Source: Dyella flava (GTDB taxonomy: Bacteria; Pseudomonadota; Gammaproteobacteria; Xanthomonadales; Rhodanobacteraceae). Taken from it: DNA of 64,000 bases. The stretch spans positions 62,001 through 126,000 of the forward strand of contig NZ_JADIKE010000034.1 in NCBI RefSeq assembly GCF_016904955.1, written 5' to 3'. Position 1 is the stretch's first letter; every line of letters starts with the position of its first letter. The position numbers and the translations under genes were made by a program. Below are positions 26,206 to 35,880 of this stretch, piece after piece. The notes beneath the pieces are model-generated. The model did no database searches. It saw only the letters and a list, made by a program, of their open reading frames with translations, and was not told the origin of the DNA.

Positions 26206-28278
26206 ATGACTTCGCATACACATGCCGTCCGCACGTTCGATCGTGCACTGATCTGGAAGGCCATTGCGGATGCATTCCGCAAACTCTCGCCGCGCTTGCA
26301 GTTCCGCAATCCGGTGATGTTTGTGGTGTTCGTCTGCAGCGTCCTTACCACGTTGCTTTGGGTGCAAGCGCTTGCCGGCCACGGTGAAGCGCCGACCGGC
26401 TTCATCTTCTGGGTCAGCATCTGGTTGTGGTTCACCCTGCTGTTCGCCAACTTTGCCGAAGCGCTCGCCGAAGGCCGCGGCAAGGCGCAGGCCGCCGCGC
26501 TGCGCAGCTCGCGCAAGGACGTGATCGCCAAGAAACTGGCGGAGCCCAAGCGCGATGCCGCCATCGTGTTTACACCGTCCAGCGAACTGCGCGCCGGCCA
26601 CTATGTGCTGGTGGAAGCGAACGAGCAGGTGCCGGGCGACGGCGAAGTGCTGGTCGGCGCCGCCAGCGTCGACGAAAGCGCCATCACCGGTGAATCCGCG
26701 CCAGTGATCCGTGAAGCCGGTGGCGACCGCAGCGCGGTGACCGGCGGTACGCGCGTGCTGTCGGACTGGCTGGTAGTGAAGATCACCAAGAACCCGGGCG
26801 AAAGCTTCCTCGATCGCATGATCGCGATGGTGGAAGGCGCTGCGCGCCGCAAGACGCCGAACGAGATCGCGCTGACCATCCTGCTGGCCAAGTTCACGCT
26901 GATCTTCCTACTGGCCTGCGCCACGCTGCTGCCGTATTCCATCTACAGCGTGCAGGTGGCCGGCAAGGGCAATCCGATCACGCTGACCGTGCTGGTCGCG
27001 CTGCTGGTGTGCCTGATTCCCACCACTATCGGTGCATTGCTTTCGGCGATTGGTATTGCCGGCATGGACCGCATGATCCGCGCCAATGTGATTGCCACGT
27101 CCGGCCGCGCCGTGGAAGCGGCGGGTGACGTGGACGTGCTGCTGCTGGACAAGACCGGCACCATCACGCTCGGCAATCGCCAGGCGGTCGCCTTCCATCC
27201 GGCGCCGGGCATCGAAGAACGCACGCTGGCCGATACCGCGCAGCTTGCTTCGCTGGCCGACGAAACGCCGGAAGGCCGCAGTGTCGTGGTGCTGGCCAAG
27301 GAAAAGTTCGGCCTGCGCGAACGCGAGCTGGCTTCCCTGCATGCCGAGTTCGTGCCGTTTACCGCGCAAACCCGCATGAGCGGCGTGGACATGGGCGAGC
27401 GTCGCATTCGCAAGGGTGCGCTGGATTCGGTGGAACGCTATCTCGACGGCCAGGGCAGCCACCTGCCGCCTGCCGTGAAGCGCATGGCCGAGGATATCGC
27501 GCGCCGTGGCGCTACTCCGCTGATCGTGACCGAAGGTGATCGCGCCCTGGGCGTAATCGAACTGAAGGACATTGTGAAGGGCGGCATCAAGGAGCGTTTC
27601 GCCGAACTGCGCCGCATGGGCATCAAGACCGTGATGGTGACTGGCGACAACCCGCTCACCGCCGCGGCCATTGCTGCCGAAGCAGGTGTCGATGACTTCC
27701 TCGCCGAAGCAACGCCCGAAGCCAAGCTCAAGCTGATCCGCACCATGCAGGCACAAAGCCGTCTGGTGGCGATGTGCGGCGACGGCACCAACGACGCTCC
27801 TGCCCTCGCGCAGGCCGACGTGGCGGTGGCGATGAACACCGGCACGCAGGCGGCGAAAGAAGCCGGCAACATGGTCGACCTCGATTCCAACCCGACCAAG
27901 CTGATCGAGGTGGTGGAGATCGGCAAACAGATGCTGATCACGCGCGGCTCGCTGACCACGTTCTCGATCGCCAACGACGTGGCCAAGTACTTCGCGATCA
28001 TCCCGGCGGCGTTCGCCACCACCTACCCCGCGCTCAACGCGCTGAACGTGATGAAGCTGGCGACGCCGCAGAGCGCCATCCTGTCGGCGGTGATCTTCAA
28101 CGCGCTCATCATCATCTTCCTGATTCCGCTGGCGCTGAAAGGCGTGAAGTACCGCCCGCTTGGCGCGGGCCAGTTGCTGCGCCGGAATCTGCTGGTTTAC
28201 GGCCTGGGCGGCATCATCGTGCCGTTCATCGGTATCAAGCTCATCGACATGCTGCTCGTCCTATTTGGCGTTGCTTAG
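26206..28278 (+). CDS. kdpB: KdpB, P-type ATPase subunit
   Basis: 690 residues, the ATP-hydrolysing subunit of the K+ pump. Phosphorylated Asp is D315 in DKTGTITLG. Other conserved sites are [10 protein letters not shown] (actuator TGES), [10 protein letters not shown], and the hinge [21 protein letters not shown]. It starts 19 bp after kdpA. Its stop TAG (28276-28278) lies at the left junction of an inserted palindromic element. The original arrangement was probably TAG overlapping the AGGAGG of the next gene. Confidence 0.97.
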   Translation: MTSHTHAVRTFDRALIWKAIADAFRKLSPRLQFRNPVMFVVFVCSVLTTLLWVQALAGHGEAPTGFIFWVSIWLWFTLLFANFAEALAEGRGKAQAAALRSSRKDVIAKKLAEPKRDAAIVFTPSSELRAGHYVLVEANEQVPGDGEVLVGAASVDESAITGESAPVIREAGGDRSAVTGGTRVLSDWLVVKITKNPGESFLDRMIAMVEGAARRKTPNEIALTILLAKFTLIFLLACATLLPYSIYSVQVAGKGNPITLTVLVALLVCLIPTTIGALLSAIGIAGMDRMIRANVIATSGRAVEAAGDVDVLLLDKTGTITLGNRQAVAFHPAPGIEERTLADTAQLASLADETPEGRSVVVLAKEKFGLRERELASLHAEFVPFTAQTRMSGVDMGERRIRKGALDSVERYLDGQGSHLPPAVKRMAEDIARRGATPLIVTEGDRALGVIELKDIVKGGIKERFAELRRMGIKTVMVTGDNPLTAAAIAAEAGVDDFLAEATPEAKLKLIRTMQAQSRLVAMCGDGTNDAPALAQADVAVAMNTGTQAAKEAGNMVDLDSNPTKLIEVVEIGKQMLITRGSLTTFSIANDVAKYFAIIPAAFATTYPALNALNVMKLATPQSAILSAVIFNALIIIFLIPLALKGVKYRPLGAGQLLRRNLLVYGLGGIIVPFIGIKLIDMLLVLFGVA

Positions 28279-28543
28279 AGCCTGTTTAGGGTTTCGGCGT
28301 GGCCCGCGCCGGGATCTGTTTGCCTGACGGGCAAGGAGGAACGAAGACGTGTATGTCGATACACAACTGAGTGAGGACGCAGCCCGGCGGGCAAACAGCC
28401 CCGGCCCGAAGGGTTGCCGCGGTGCGTCCACCATGCGGCAGCGCGCGGCTTGGCTTGCCAGCCAGGCAAGCGCTGCGCCGTGCACTACCACCTGGCGGAC
28501 GCACCGCGGCAACGCGGGCTACGCCGAAACCCTAAACAGGCTC
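28278..28543. mobile_element. MITE-like element inserted in the kdp operon
   Basis: A 266-bp non-coding element with about 31-bp terminal inverted repeats, one mismatch, opening GAGCCTGTTTAGGGTTTCGG. TTA (or CTTAG if the ends are drawn 1 bp further in) repeats at both flanks as a target duplication. The interior has a second inverted repeat (GTTGCCGCGGTGCGTCCAC... with its complement near 28499-28516). TNA duplications and such ends suggest mobilisation by an IS5-group transposase (inference). No transposase ORF is inside. It separates kdpB stop from the next ribosome-binding site. Confidence 0.8.
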
Positions 28544-28560
28544 TTAGGAGGCGAAGCGTT

Positions 28561-28764
28561 ATGCAAACCCTAAAACTGTCCGTCTCGTTGCCCGATGCAA
28601 CTCACCCGCAGATGGAATTACGTGTCTCGTCAAATGATTCCGACTGCGATGTAGTGATAGAACTACCGATACGGGACCAGTCCAAGGGGGGCGTCACCAA
28701 GGCGCCGAATACGCCACTGACGGCGGAAGAAGAATACGAGCTCGGCGGATACGCCGGCATCTAA
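28561..28764 (+). CDS. 67-residue protein encoded inside the kdp operon
   Basis: MQTLKLSVSLPDATHPQMEL onward, a small soluble acidic protein with possible beta strands and the C-terminal tail LTAEEEYELGGYAGI. A perfect AGGAGG nine bases before the ATG shows it is translated. The longer frame starting at 28414 lies in the MITE-like element and is rejected. It sits between kdpB and the barrel gene, so a potassium-related accessory role is plausible. I do not recognise the family. Confidence 0.65.
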   Translation: MQTLKLSVSLPDATHPQMELRVSSNDSDCDVVIELPIRDQSKGGVTKAPNTPLTAEEEYELGGYAGI

Positions 28765-28829
28765 CCAATAAGAATCGGCGTCGCTTACTGGGCGATGCCG
28801 CCCAGTAACGCCCCGTTCGAGAGGAAGGT

Positions 28830-30320
28830 ATGTTTTCCAAGAAGGCTCTTGTCACATCGATCCTGCTGTCCGTCGTGCCGACGTCGCAGGTATTGGCGCA
28901 ATCGGCTCCATCGTCTACCAACGTCAGCGCCATGCCTGCCAGCAGCCTGCCGGCCTCGCCGGTCGCGGCCGAAAGCGGTGATTGCAGCAAAAATTTCTTC
29001 TCCCGCTTTGCCGCCGCCTACCGCGAAGATGCGCAGCCGGCTGATCCGAATGCGCCCACTCCGGCGCGCCGCGCGATGGACGCCCCATTCGATTCACCGC
29101 CCTTCCCCAACTCGGAATGGCAGATGGGCGGCGTGCCGGCGCCGATTGGGGTGCCTGATACCAATTCCACCTATCCCTTGGAGAAGGCGCTTGGCTGCAC
29201 CAAGTTCGGCCAGTGGATGCAGCGCAATCGCATCGAGGTCTTCGGTTGGGTGACGCCGTCGGCGAACCTGAGCACATCGAACGTCACCAACTTTCCGCTC
29301 TCGTACAACACGCGCCCGGACCGCGTTGAACTGGATCAGGTCATCACCACGATCACGCGCGTTGAAGACACGGTGCAGACCGATCATCTGGACTGGGGCT
29401 TCGACATCTCCAATCTGTACGGCTACGACTATCACTACACGATCACCAAGGGCATTTTCAGCAACCAGCTGCTTAACAACCCTGCCGGTGCCAACGAGCC
29501 GCTGCCCGGCAAGATCTACGGCGACGACCCGATGTTGTTCTACTACGACCTGTATATCCCGTGGGTCGCTGAGGGCATGATCGTCCGCGTTGGCCGCTGG
29601 TTGTCGCTGCCGGATATCGAGGCGCAGTTCTCGCCGCAGAACTATCTGGTAACGCATTCGATTCTGTACACGGTCGACCCGTATACCCAGACCGGCGTGA
29701 TGACCACGACCAAGCTGAGCCAGCAGTGGACCTTCCAGATCGGCGTCAATGCCAGCAACGACACCGCGCCCTGGAACTCGGCTGCGCGTCCGTCACTGCA
29801 GACCTGCGTGCGCTGGGTTTCGGCCGACAACGACGACATGCTTTACCCCTGCGTGAACAACTGGAACAAGTCCGATTACAACTACAACAACGTGCAGATG
29901 TACGTCGCAACCTGGGGCCATCGTTTCACCAAGCGCTTCCACATGCTGACCGAGGCCTACCGGATGTATGGCCGCAATGTTCCTGGCTTTGGCCCCGGCG
30001 GCACGCCCGGTCAGGCCGGCTCATCTCCCTATGCCGGCACGGCAGGCGAGTTCGGCATCGTCAACTATCTGAACTACGAATTGAGCAGCAACAACATGCT
30101 GTCGTTCCGCAACGAGTTCTATAACGACGAGAAGGGCCAGCGCACTGGTTACGCCACCCGCTACAGCAGTCACACGCTGGGCCTTACGCACTGGGTGACA
30201 CAGGATCTGGAAATCCAGCCGGAAATTCGCTACGAGCACTCCTACGATTGCAACGCGTACAACGGCGGCAGGAAGGACTACCAGGCCGTCGCCCTGCTCG
30301 ACGCGATCATTCACTACTGA
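28830..30320 (+). CDS. Outer-membrane beta-barrel (porin-2 like) within kdp operon
   Basis: 496 residues. Signal peptide [24 protein letters not shown], a disordered Ala/Pro/Ser linker, then barrel-like sequence. Segments include [55 protein letters not shown] and [23 protein letters not shown], ending in IIHY. This matches the putative beta-barrel porin-2 (BBP2) type. It has GAGAGGAAGG upstream of the ATG and lies 10 bp before kdpC, so it is co-transcribed with the pump. It probably forms an outer-membrane path for K+ (inference). Confidence 0.82.
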   Translation: MFSKKALVTSILLSVVPTSQVLAQSAPSSTNVSAMPASSLPASPVAAESGDCSKNFFSRFAAAYREDAQPADPNAPTPARRAMDAPFDSPPFPNSEWQMGGVPAPIGVPDTNSTYPLEKALGCTKFGQWMQRNRIEVFGWVTPSANLSTSNVTNFPLSYNTRPDRVELDQVITTITRVEDTVQTDHLDWGFDISNLYGYDYHYTITKGIFSNQLLNNPAGANEPLPGKIYGDDPMLFYYDLYIPWVAEGMIVRVGRWLSLPDIEAQFSPQNYLVTHSILYTVDPYTQTGVMTTTKLSQQWTFQIGVNASNDTAPWNSAARPSLQTCVRWVSADNDDMLYPCVNNWNKSDYNYNNVQMYVATWGHRFTKRFHMLTEAYRMYGRNVPGFGPGGTPGQAGSSPYAGTAGEFGIVNYLNYELSSNNMLSFRNEFYNDEKGQRTGYATRYSSHTLGLTHWVTQDLEIQPEIRYEHSYDCNAYNGGRKDYQAVALLDAIIHY

Positions 30321-30330
30321 GGTAACCGCC

Positions 30331-30909
30331 ATGAGCCGGTTGATTCGCAATGCCGTTTCCATGCTGGTGGTGATGACTGTCATCACCGGCCTGGTCTATC
30401 CGCTGGTCGCCACCGGCGTGGCGCAAGTACTGTTCCCGCACCAGGCCAATGGCAGCCTGATCATGCGTGACGGCAAGCCGATCGGCTCGGAGCTGATCGG
30501 CCAGAGCTTCGACGACCCCAAGTATTTCTGGGGTCGTCCATCGGCCACCACGCCGCAGCCGTATAACGGTACTGCGTCCAACGGTTCCAACCTGGGTCCC
30601 ACCAATCCGGCCTTGCGCGATGCCGTGCAGCAACGGATCGACGCGCTGCGTAAGGCCGATCCAGGCAACACCGCGCCGGTGCCGGCGGATCTTGTTACCG
30701 CATCGGGCAGTGGCCTCGATCCGGATATCAGCCCTGCCGCTGCGCAATACCAGATTGCCCGCGTGGCGCGCGTGCGCAACCTGAGCGTGGATCAGGTGCA
30801 ACAGTTGGTGGCGCAGTACACGCAGGGACGTCAGCTGGGTCTGCTGGGCGAGCCGCGGGTGAATGTGCTGGAGTTGAATCTGGCGCTGGATAAGTTGGCC
30901 GCACGCTGA
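30331..30909 (+). CDS. kdpC: KdpC, accessory subunit of potassium-transporting ATPase
   Basis: 192 residues with one N-terminal transmembrane helix ([26 protein letters not shown]) and a periplasmic domain. Signature segments are [45 protein letters not shown] and [15 protein letters not shown]. It bridges KdpA and KdpB and raises K+ affinity. The ATG lies 10 bp after the barrel gene with GAGGTAACC upstream. Confidence 0.96.
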   Translation: MSRLIRNAVSMLVVMTVITGLVYPLVATGVAQVLFPHQANGSLIMRDGKPIGSELIGQSFDDPKYFWGRPSATTPQPYNGTASNGSNLGPTNPALRDAVQQRIDALRKADPGNTAPVPADLVTASGSGLDPDISPAAAQYQIARVARVRNLSVDQVQQLVAQYTQGRQLGLLGEPRVNVLELNLALDKLAAR

Positions 30910-30914
30910 TGCGC

Positions 30915-30948
30915 TTTGCTCCTTCTCCCCAATGGGAGAAGGAGCAAA
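30915..30948. terminator. Perfect 15-bp stem-loop after kdpC
   Basis: TTTGCTCCTTCTCCC and GGGAGAAGGAGCAAA pair perfectly around CAAT, 5 bp after the kdpC stop. There is no T-tract. It may attenuate or protect the mRNA between the structural (kdpFABC) and regulatory (kdpDE) genes. Confidence 0.55.
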
Positions 30949-30967
30949 CGCGAAGGGCCCTGTTTGA

Positions 30968-30992
30968 TCCCTCTCCCCGGAGGGGAGAGGGA
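30968..30992. promoter_or_regulatory. Family B hairpin overlapping the kdpD ribosome-binding site
   Basis: TCCCTCTCCCC-GGA-GGGGAGAGGGA is a perfect 11-bp stem. Its right arm contains GAGGGAG, the only plausible Shine-Dalgarno for kdpD (GTG at 31001, ATG at 31007). Folding would hide that site, so kdpD translation may be limited by this structure. Confidence 0.5.
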
Positions 30993-31000
30993 GCTAAGAT

Positions 31001-33658
31001 GTGAGCATGACCGAAACCTCCCGTGATGCGCGCGCCGATGCCCTGCTCGATGTCGTGCAGGAAGACAGCAACCGCCGCCTGAAGATTTTCCTGGGTGCCG
31101 CTCCTGGCGTAGGCAAGACCTACTCCATGCTTTCTGCTGCGCGCGAATTGAAACGCCAGGGCGTGGATGTGGTGGTGGGTTTGGTGGAAACCCACGGCCG
31201 CGTCGAGACCGCCGCCTTGCTCGAAGGTCTGGAAATACTGCCGCGGCTGACGCTCCATTATCAGGGTCGTGAATTCACCGAATTCGATGTCGACGCCGCG
31301 CTCGCGCGCAAACCGGCGATCCTGCTGGTCGACGAACTCGCGCATCGCAACGTCCCCGGCACCCGTCACGAACGTCGCTGGCAGGATATTGCCGAGTTGC
31401 TGGATGCCGGTATCGAGGTGTACACCGCGCTCAATGTCCAGCATCTGGAAAGCCTCAACGATCAGGTCCGGCGCATCACCGGCATTACCGTGCGCGAAAC
31501 GGTGCCGGATGCATTTCTCGATCGCGCACGCGATATCGTGCTGGTCGATCTGCCGCCGCGCGAACTGATCGGCCGCTTGCGGCAAGGCAAGGTGTACGTA
31601 CCGGAAACCGCGGCGGCCGCGCTCGACGCGTTTTTTTCACCGACCAATCTGGGCGCGCTGCGCGAACTCGCGGTCGACACGGTAGCCGGTCACGTCGACA
31701 GCGACCTGCGCGAGCACATGCTGGCGCGCGGCAGCGCCATGCCGGTGCGCCGCCGTGTGCTAGCCGCGATCGATGGTTATTCGCAAAGCGAATATCTGGT
31801 GCGTATCGTGCGCCGTATCGCCGAACGGCGTGGTGCACCGTGGAGTGTCGTATTCGTCGACACCGGCGCAACGCTGGACAGCGCACGACGCGAACGCATC
31901 GACACCGCCATGCGGCTGGCGCGCCGCCTGGGTGGCGACGCGACCGTGCTGCGCGGCCATTCCATTGCCGATGAACTGCTGGTGCACGCCGACCGCGAAG
32001 GCGTCGGCCAGATCATTCTGGGCCGCACGCGCGAGCGCCTGCTGGCCCGCATGATCGGGCGCTCGCTCACGCAGCAATTGCTGCGCCGTGGCGCTCATCT
32101 GGAACTGACCATCATCGCCACGCCCGCAGAACGCGTGCGCGCGCGCAAGCGCTTGCGCCTGACACCGACGCGCGGACATCGCAGCGAATATGTGTTTGCC
32201 ACTGTGGTAACGGCTCTGGCGATAGCGGCGGCGTTTGTCGCCGACCGCTACTTGTCGGTGGCCAATCTGGCGCTGATTTTTCTTACCGCGGTGATGACGG
32301 TCGCGGTGCGCACGCGTATGGCGGTGGCGGTCTACACCGCGATCCTGTGTTTTATCGGCTACAACTTCTTCTTCGCGCCACCGCGTTACACGCTGGCCAT
32401 TTCCAATCCTGATGATGTGCTGGCGGTCACCCTGTTCCTGCTGGTGGCGTTGATCTGCAGCCGGCTGGCCACGCGCCTGGCCAGCCAGGTGGAATCGCTG
32501 CGCGCCGCGCATGATTACTCGCACACGCTGCTGACCCTGGGTCAGCGGCTGGCGGCCAGCCCGGATGCGGAAGGCGTACGCGAAGTAGGTGCCGGCGCGC
32601 TTGCGCACGGTCTGCGTTGCGAGGCCGCCATCCTGTCGCGCGATGTGGAACATCATCTGCAGGTGTCCGCCAACAGCTCGCGCACGCTGAGCATGACCAC
32701 GCAGGACATGGCTGCGGCGGAATGGTGTGAACAGCACGCCGAGCCGGCCGGGCGTTTCACCGATACGCTCAATGCGGCGCGTTGCTGGATGCTGCCGCTA
32801 GGTACTGACGATCGCCGTCTCGGCGTGGCGGCGTTGCATTTCGAGAATGGCAGTTCGCCGGACATCGAGCGGCGCAGCCTGGCGCTCGCCATGGTGCAGG
32901 ATATCGGCCAGGCGCTGGAACGCGCGCGGCTTGCCTCCGAGCTGGAAGGCGCACGTGTGCAGGGCGAAACCGAGCGCTTGCGCAACGCCCTGCTCTCTTC
33001 CGTCTCGCACGACCTGCGTTCACCGCTCGCCTCGATGATTGGTTCGGCAGGTACGCTATCCAGTTACTGGGATCAGCTGCCCGCAGGCGAACGGCAGGAA
33101 TTGCTGGGAGCTATTCTTGGCGAAGGCCAGCGCCTGGATCGCTATATCCAGAATCTGCTGGATATGACCCGGCTTGGCCACGGCACGCTCAAGCTCAATC
33201 GCGATTGGACCGATGCTGCCGAAATCGTGGCCTCCGCGATCACTCGTTTACGCAAGCTGTTTCCCGAACTGCGCGTGGACACCATCCTGCCGGATGAAAC
33301 AGTGTTGCTGTTTGTGCATCCGGCGCTGATCGAACAGGCGCTGTTCAATATCCTGGAAAACGCGGCGCGCTTCTCGCCACCCGGCGACGCGGTGCGCGTG
33401 ATTGTGCGCGTCGCCGGCGACCGGCTGTTTATCGATGTGGTCGACCGCGGTCCCGGCATTCCCGAAGACGAGCGCGCGCGCATCTTCGACATGTTCTATT
33501 CCGTGGCGCGCGGCGACCGTGCCCCGCAGGGCACCGGCCTGGGCCTGGCGATCTGCCGCGGCATGATCGGCGCCCACGGCGGCAGCGTCGAAGCCTTGCC
33601 CGGCGAAGGCGTTGGGACCACCATTCGTATCAGTCTGCCGTTACCGACCCCGCCATGA
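31001..33658 (+). CDS. kdpD: KdpD, potassium sensor histidine kinase
   Basis: 885 residues, inner-membrane sensor that controls the kdp pump. The N-terminal KdpD domain has Walker A GAAPGVGKT and Walker B ILLVDELAH. Then come a USP-like domain, four transmembrane helices (about 395-490), a GAF-like region, HisKA with H670 (SSVSHDLRSPLAS), and HATPase with N-box NILENAARFSP and DRGPGIPE/GTGLGLAI. GTG at 31001 suits the ribosome-binding site spacing; ATG at 31007 (MTETSRDARADALLD) is the alternative. It overlaps kdpE by ATGA. Confidence 0.96.
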   Translation: MSMTETSRDARADALLDVVQEDSNRRLKIFLGAAPGVGKTYSMLSAARELKRQGVDVVVGLVETHGRVETAALLEGLEILPRLTLHYQGREFTEFDVDAALARKPAILLVDELAHRNVPGTRHERRWQDIAELLDAGIEVYTALNVQHLESLNDQVRRITGITVRETVPDAFLDRARDIVLVDLPPRELIGRLRQGKVYVPETAAAALDAFFSPTNLGALRELAVDTVAGHVDSDLREHMLARGSAMPVRRRVLAAIDGYSQSEYLVRIVRRIAERRGAPWSVVFVDTGATLDSARRERIDTAMRLARRLGGDATVLRGHSIADELLVHADREGVGQIILGRTRERLLARMIGRSLTQQLLRRGAHLELTIIATPAERVRARKRLRLTPTRGHRSEYVFATVVTALAIAAAFVADRYLSVANLALIFLTAVMTVAVRTRMAVAVYTAILCFIGYNFFFAPPRYTLAISNPDDVLAVTLFLLVALICSRLATRLASQVESLRAAHDYSHTLLTLGQRLAASPDAEGVREVGAGALAHGLRCEAAILSRDVEHHLQVSANSSRTLSMTTQDMAAAEWCEQHAEPAGRFTDTLNAARCWMLPLGTDDRRLGVAALHFENGSSPDIERRSLALAMVQDIGQALERARLASELEGARVQGETERLRNALLSSVSHDLRSPLASMIGSAGTLSSYWDQLPAGERQELLGAILGEGQRLDRYIQNLLDMTRLGHGTLKLNRDWTDAAEIVASAITRLRKLFPELRVDTILPDETVLLFVHPALIEQALFNILENAARFSPPGDAVRVIVRVAGDRLFIDVVDRGPGIPEDERARIFDMFYSVARGDRAPQGTGLGLAICRGMIGAHGGSVEALPGEGVGTTIRISLPLPTPP

Positions 33659-34353
33659 CTGCTGCCAATCCCTGCGTTCTGGTCATCGACGACGAAACGC
33701 AGATCCGCAAGTTTCTCGATATCGGCCTGCGCGCCGAGGGCTACGACGTGCTGCTCGCCAGCAACGCGGCGGACGGCCTCGCCATGGCCGCCACGCGCGA
33801 CCCGGACGTGGTGATCCTGGATATCGGCCTGCCTGATCGCGAAGGCCACGATGTGCTGGCCGAGTTGCGCCAATGGACGCAGGTGCCGGTGCTGATGTTG
33901 TCCGTGCGCGACACCGAGCAGGAAAAGGTGAAGGCACTCGATGCCGGCGCCAACGATTACATGACCAAGCCGTTCGGCATCCAGGAGCTGATGGCGCGCC
34001 TACGCGCGCTGCTGCGCAATCGCGTAGGCGGCGGCGAAGCGCCGCCGCGTTATGAGGATGAGCGTCTGCATATCGACCTGGGTCTGCGCGAAGTCACGCT
34101 GGACGGCGAGCTGCTTTCGCTCACGCGCAAAGAATACGCCGTACTCGCCATGCTGGTGCGCCACGCCGGGCGCGTGGTGAGTCAACAGCAGTTATTGCGC
34201 GAAATATGGGGCGGTACCCATGTGCAGGACACGCATTACCTGCGTATCGTGCTGGGTAAATTGCGCCAGAAACTGGGTGACGATCCCGCGACACCGCGCT
34301 GGCTGAAAACCGAACCCGGTGTGGGCTACCGGTTCTTGCCCGGCGGCGGCTAG
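33655..34353 (+). CDS. kdpE: KdpE, response regulator
   Basis: 232 residues, OmpR/PhoB class. The receiver has acidic pocket DDE (12-14), phospho-acceptor D56 in VILDIGLPD and conserved K in MTKPFG. The C-terminal winged helix contains LTRKEYAVLAMLVRHAGRVVSQQQLLREIWG and ends in TEPGVGYRFLP. It activates the kdp operon when K+ is limiting. The start codon overlaps the kdpD stop. The 267 bp after it (34354-34620) hold no recognised feature. Confidence 0.96.
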   Translation: MTAANPCVLVIDDETQIRKFLDIGLRAEGYDVLLASNAADGLAMAATRDPDVVILDIGLPDREGHDVLAELRQWTQVPVLMLSVRDTEQEKVKALDAGANDYMTKPFGIQELMARLRALLRNRVGGGEAPPRYEDERLHIDLGLREVTLDGELLSLTRKEYAVLAMLVRHAGRVVSQQQLLREIWGGTHVQDTHYLRIVLGKLRQKLGDDPATPRWLKTEPGVGYRFLPGGG

Positions 34354-34620
34354 AAAATAGTTGGGAGCGTGCCATCCGAATATCGCGCCCCCAAAGTGAC
34401 ATCCCTGTCCAAAACACTCCCGGATCACCATTAACCACTCGCATTGCGTTTCGCGGATGGCAGGTTGATTCTGCAGAAATGGACTACGGACAGCTATCGG
34501 ATTTCCCTGAAATTTAAAGGGCGCTTTTCCCGCTACGCCAGAATCGGCCGTAACGATGACGGGTGACATGCCAGGATTCGGCGCAGGTTTGGACGCGCTT
34601 AGCTGCGATGGGCCATTCGC

Positions 34621-35880
34621 TTACTTGCGCAGCCTCGGCACACCGTGCTCATCGCGCTCTTCGATCGCGATAGGCCGTGTATCAAGACGCCCGCCAACCA
34701 CGTTGCTGGCCGGCAACGGCACGATCACCTCACCGCGCGTGATGGCAATGGCGTTGCGATAACAGCGCTGGGCCAGGACCGCATCGCCCAGTCCTTCGTA
34801 CGTATCACCCAGCGCTTCCCACGCACCGACACTCGGGACCAGTGCCAGGGAACGCTCCAGATACTGACGCGCTTTGCCCCACAAGCTCATGCGCACGCAC
34901 ATGCGGCCCAGCGCCAGCAGCAGCGAGGGATCATTGGGATGCGCTTCTTGCCAGCCTTCGGCACGGCGCAAACGCGCTTCAAGATCCGTGCCCGGCAGCG
35001 CTCCATAGGTTTCGACCAGTTGCGACGACCATTCGCGGCGCAACGCGGATTCCACCTCATCCATGGCCGGCAACACCAGGCCGAAAGCGGTCGCCTTGCG
35101 CGCATAGGCATCGACCACGGCAGATGCGCGGCGCTGCCCTTTCGGCAACTGCGACCACAGGGTATTCAGGACCGCGCCATCCGCCGCGGCGTTGATGCTT
35201 GCAACCAGCACCTGCGTCTCCAGCGCATTGTAGGCACGCGCGCCAAGCACGCCGCTTTTCTGCAACGGTTCCAGTGCTTCGCGTGCACGGCGCGTATCGC
35301 CGCTGGCCAGCGCTGCCAGCGCGAACTCACGCCAGCCACCGGGACTGAGGTTGCCGTTGTCGGCTTCGGGCGTGAGCAAGGTCAGCGCTTCTGCCGGCTT
35401 GCCATCGCGGCGCAAGACGCGTGCGCGCAAGACACGTGCGGCACGTGGCGCGACTTGCGCGGCTTCATCGAGTGATTCGAGCGCACGCCCATGCTCGCCG
35501 CGACGCGAAGCAGCCTCCGCCGCCGCCAGCAAGGCGGGACCACGCAAGGTATTCAGGCGCGAAGCACGGTTCAGATCACGCTCGGCATCGCTATGCCGGC
35601 CTTCCATCAGTGCTACCAGGCCTTCCGCCAGACGCTGCTGGCTCATTCGGCGATGACGACGCGAAAACGCACCGAACGGCCAGCGCGCCAGACGCCAGAG
35701 CACGGTGATCGCCACCCATATCAACAGCAGCAGGATGACCGCCGCCAACAAGCTGGTCTGCGCGGTGACGCCACGGAAACGCACCAGCACATAACCCGGA
35801 TCTTCGGCCACCCAATGCCAGCCGAAAGCCGCCACTGCGGCGACGATCACCAGCAACAGAATCCATCGCCACAGCTTCAT
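34621..35880 (-). CDS. hemY: HemY, TPR-containing membrane protein of heme operon
   Basis: 419 residues. Two N-terminal transmembrane helices (about 5-22 and 42-62) enclose the conserved EDPGYVLVRFRGVTAQTS loop. They are followed by TPR repeats (for example GRHSDAERDLNRASRLNTLRGPALLAAAEAASRRGEHGRALESLDEA) and a WEALGDTYEGLGDAVLAQRCYRNAI repeat near the end. It belongs to the gammaproteobacterial hemD-hemX-hemY operon and its role in heme synthesis is still indirect. The ATG overlaps the hemX stop. Confidence 0.93.
   Translation of the reverse strand: MKLWRWILLLVIVAAVAAFGWHWVAEDPGYVLVRFRGVTAQTSLLAAVILLLLIWVAITVLWRLARWPFGAFSRRHRRMSQQRLAEGLVALMEGRHSDAERDLNRASRLNTLRGPALLAAAEAASRRGEHGRALESLDEAAQVAPRAARVLRARVLRRDGKPAEALTLLTPEADNGNLSPGGWREFALAALASGDTRRAREALEPLQKSGVLGARAYNALETQVLVASINAAADGAVLNTLWSQLPKGQRRASAVVDAYARKATAFGLVLPAMDEVESALRREWSSQLVETYGALPGTDLEARLRRAEGWQEAHPNDPSLLLALGRMCVRMSLWGKARQYLERSLALVPSVGAWEALGDTYEGLGDAVLAQRCYRNAIAITRGEVIVPLPASNVVGGRLDTRPIAIEERDEHGVPRLRK

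Noticed and set aside
28349..28573. A 74-codon ORF inside the MITE-like element
   Set aside because: It has no ribosome-binding site and spans an internal inverted repeat. It resembles no transposase and runs into the next gene in another frame.
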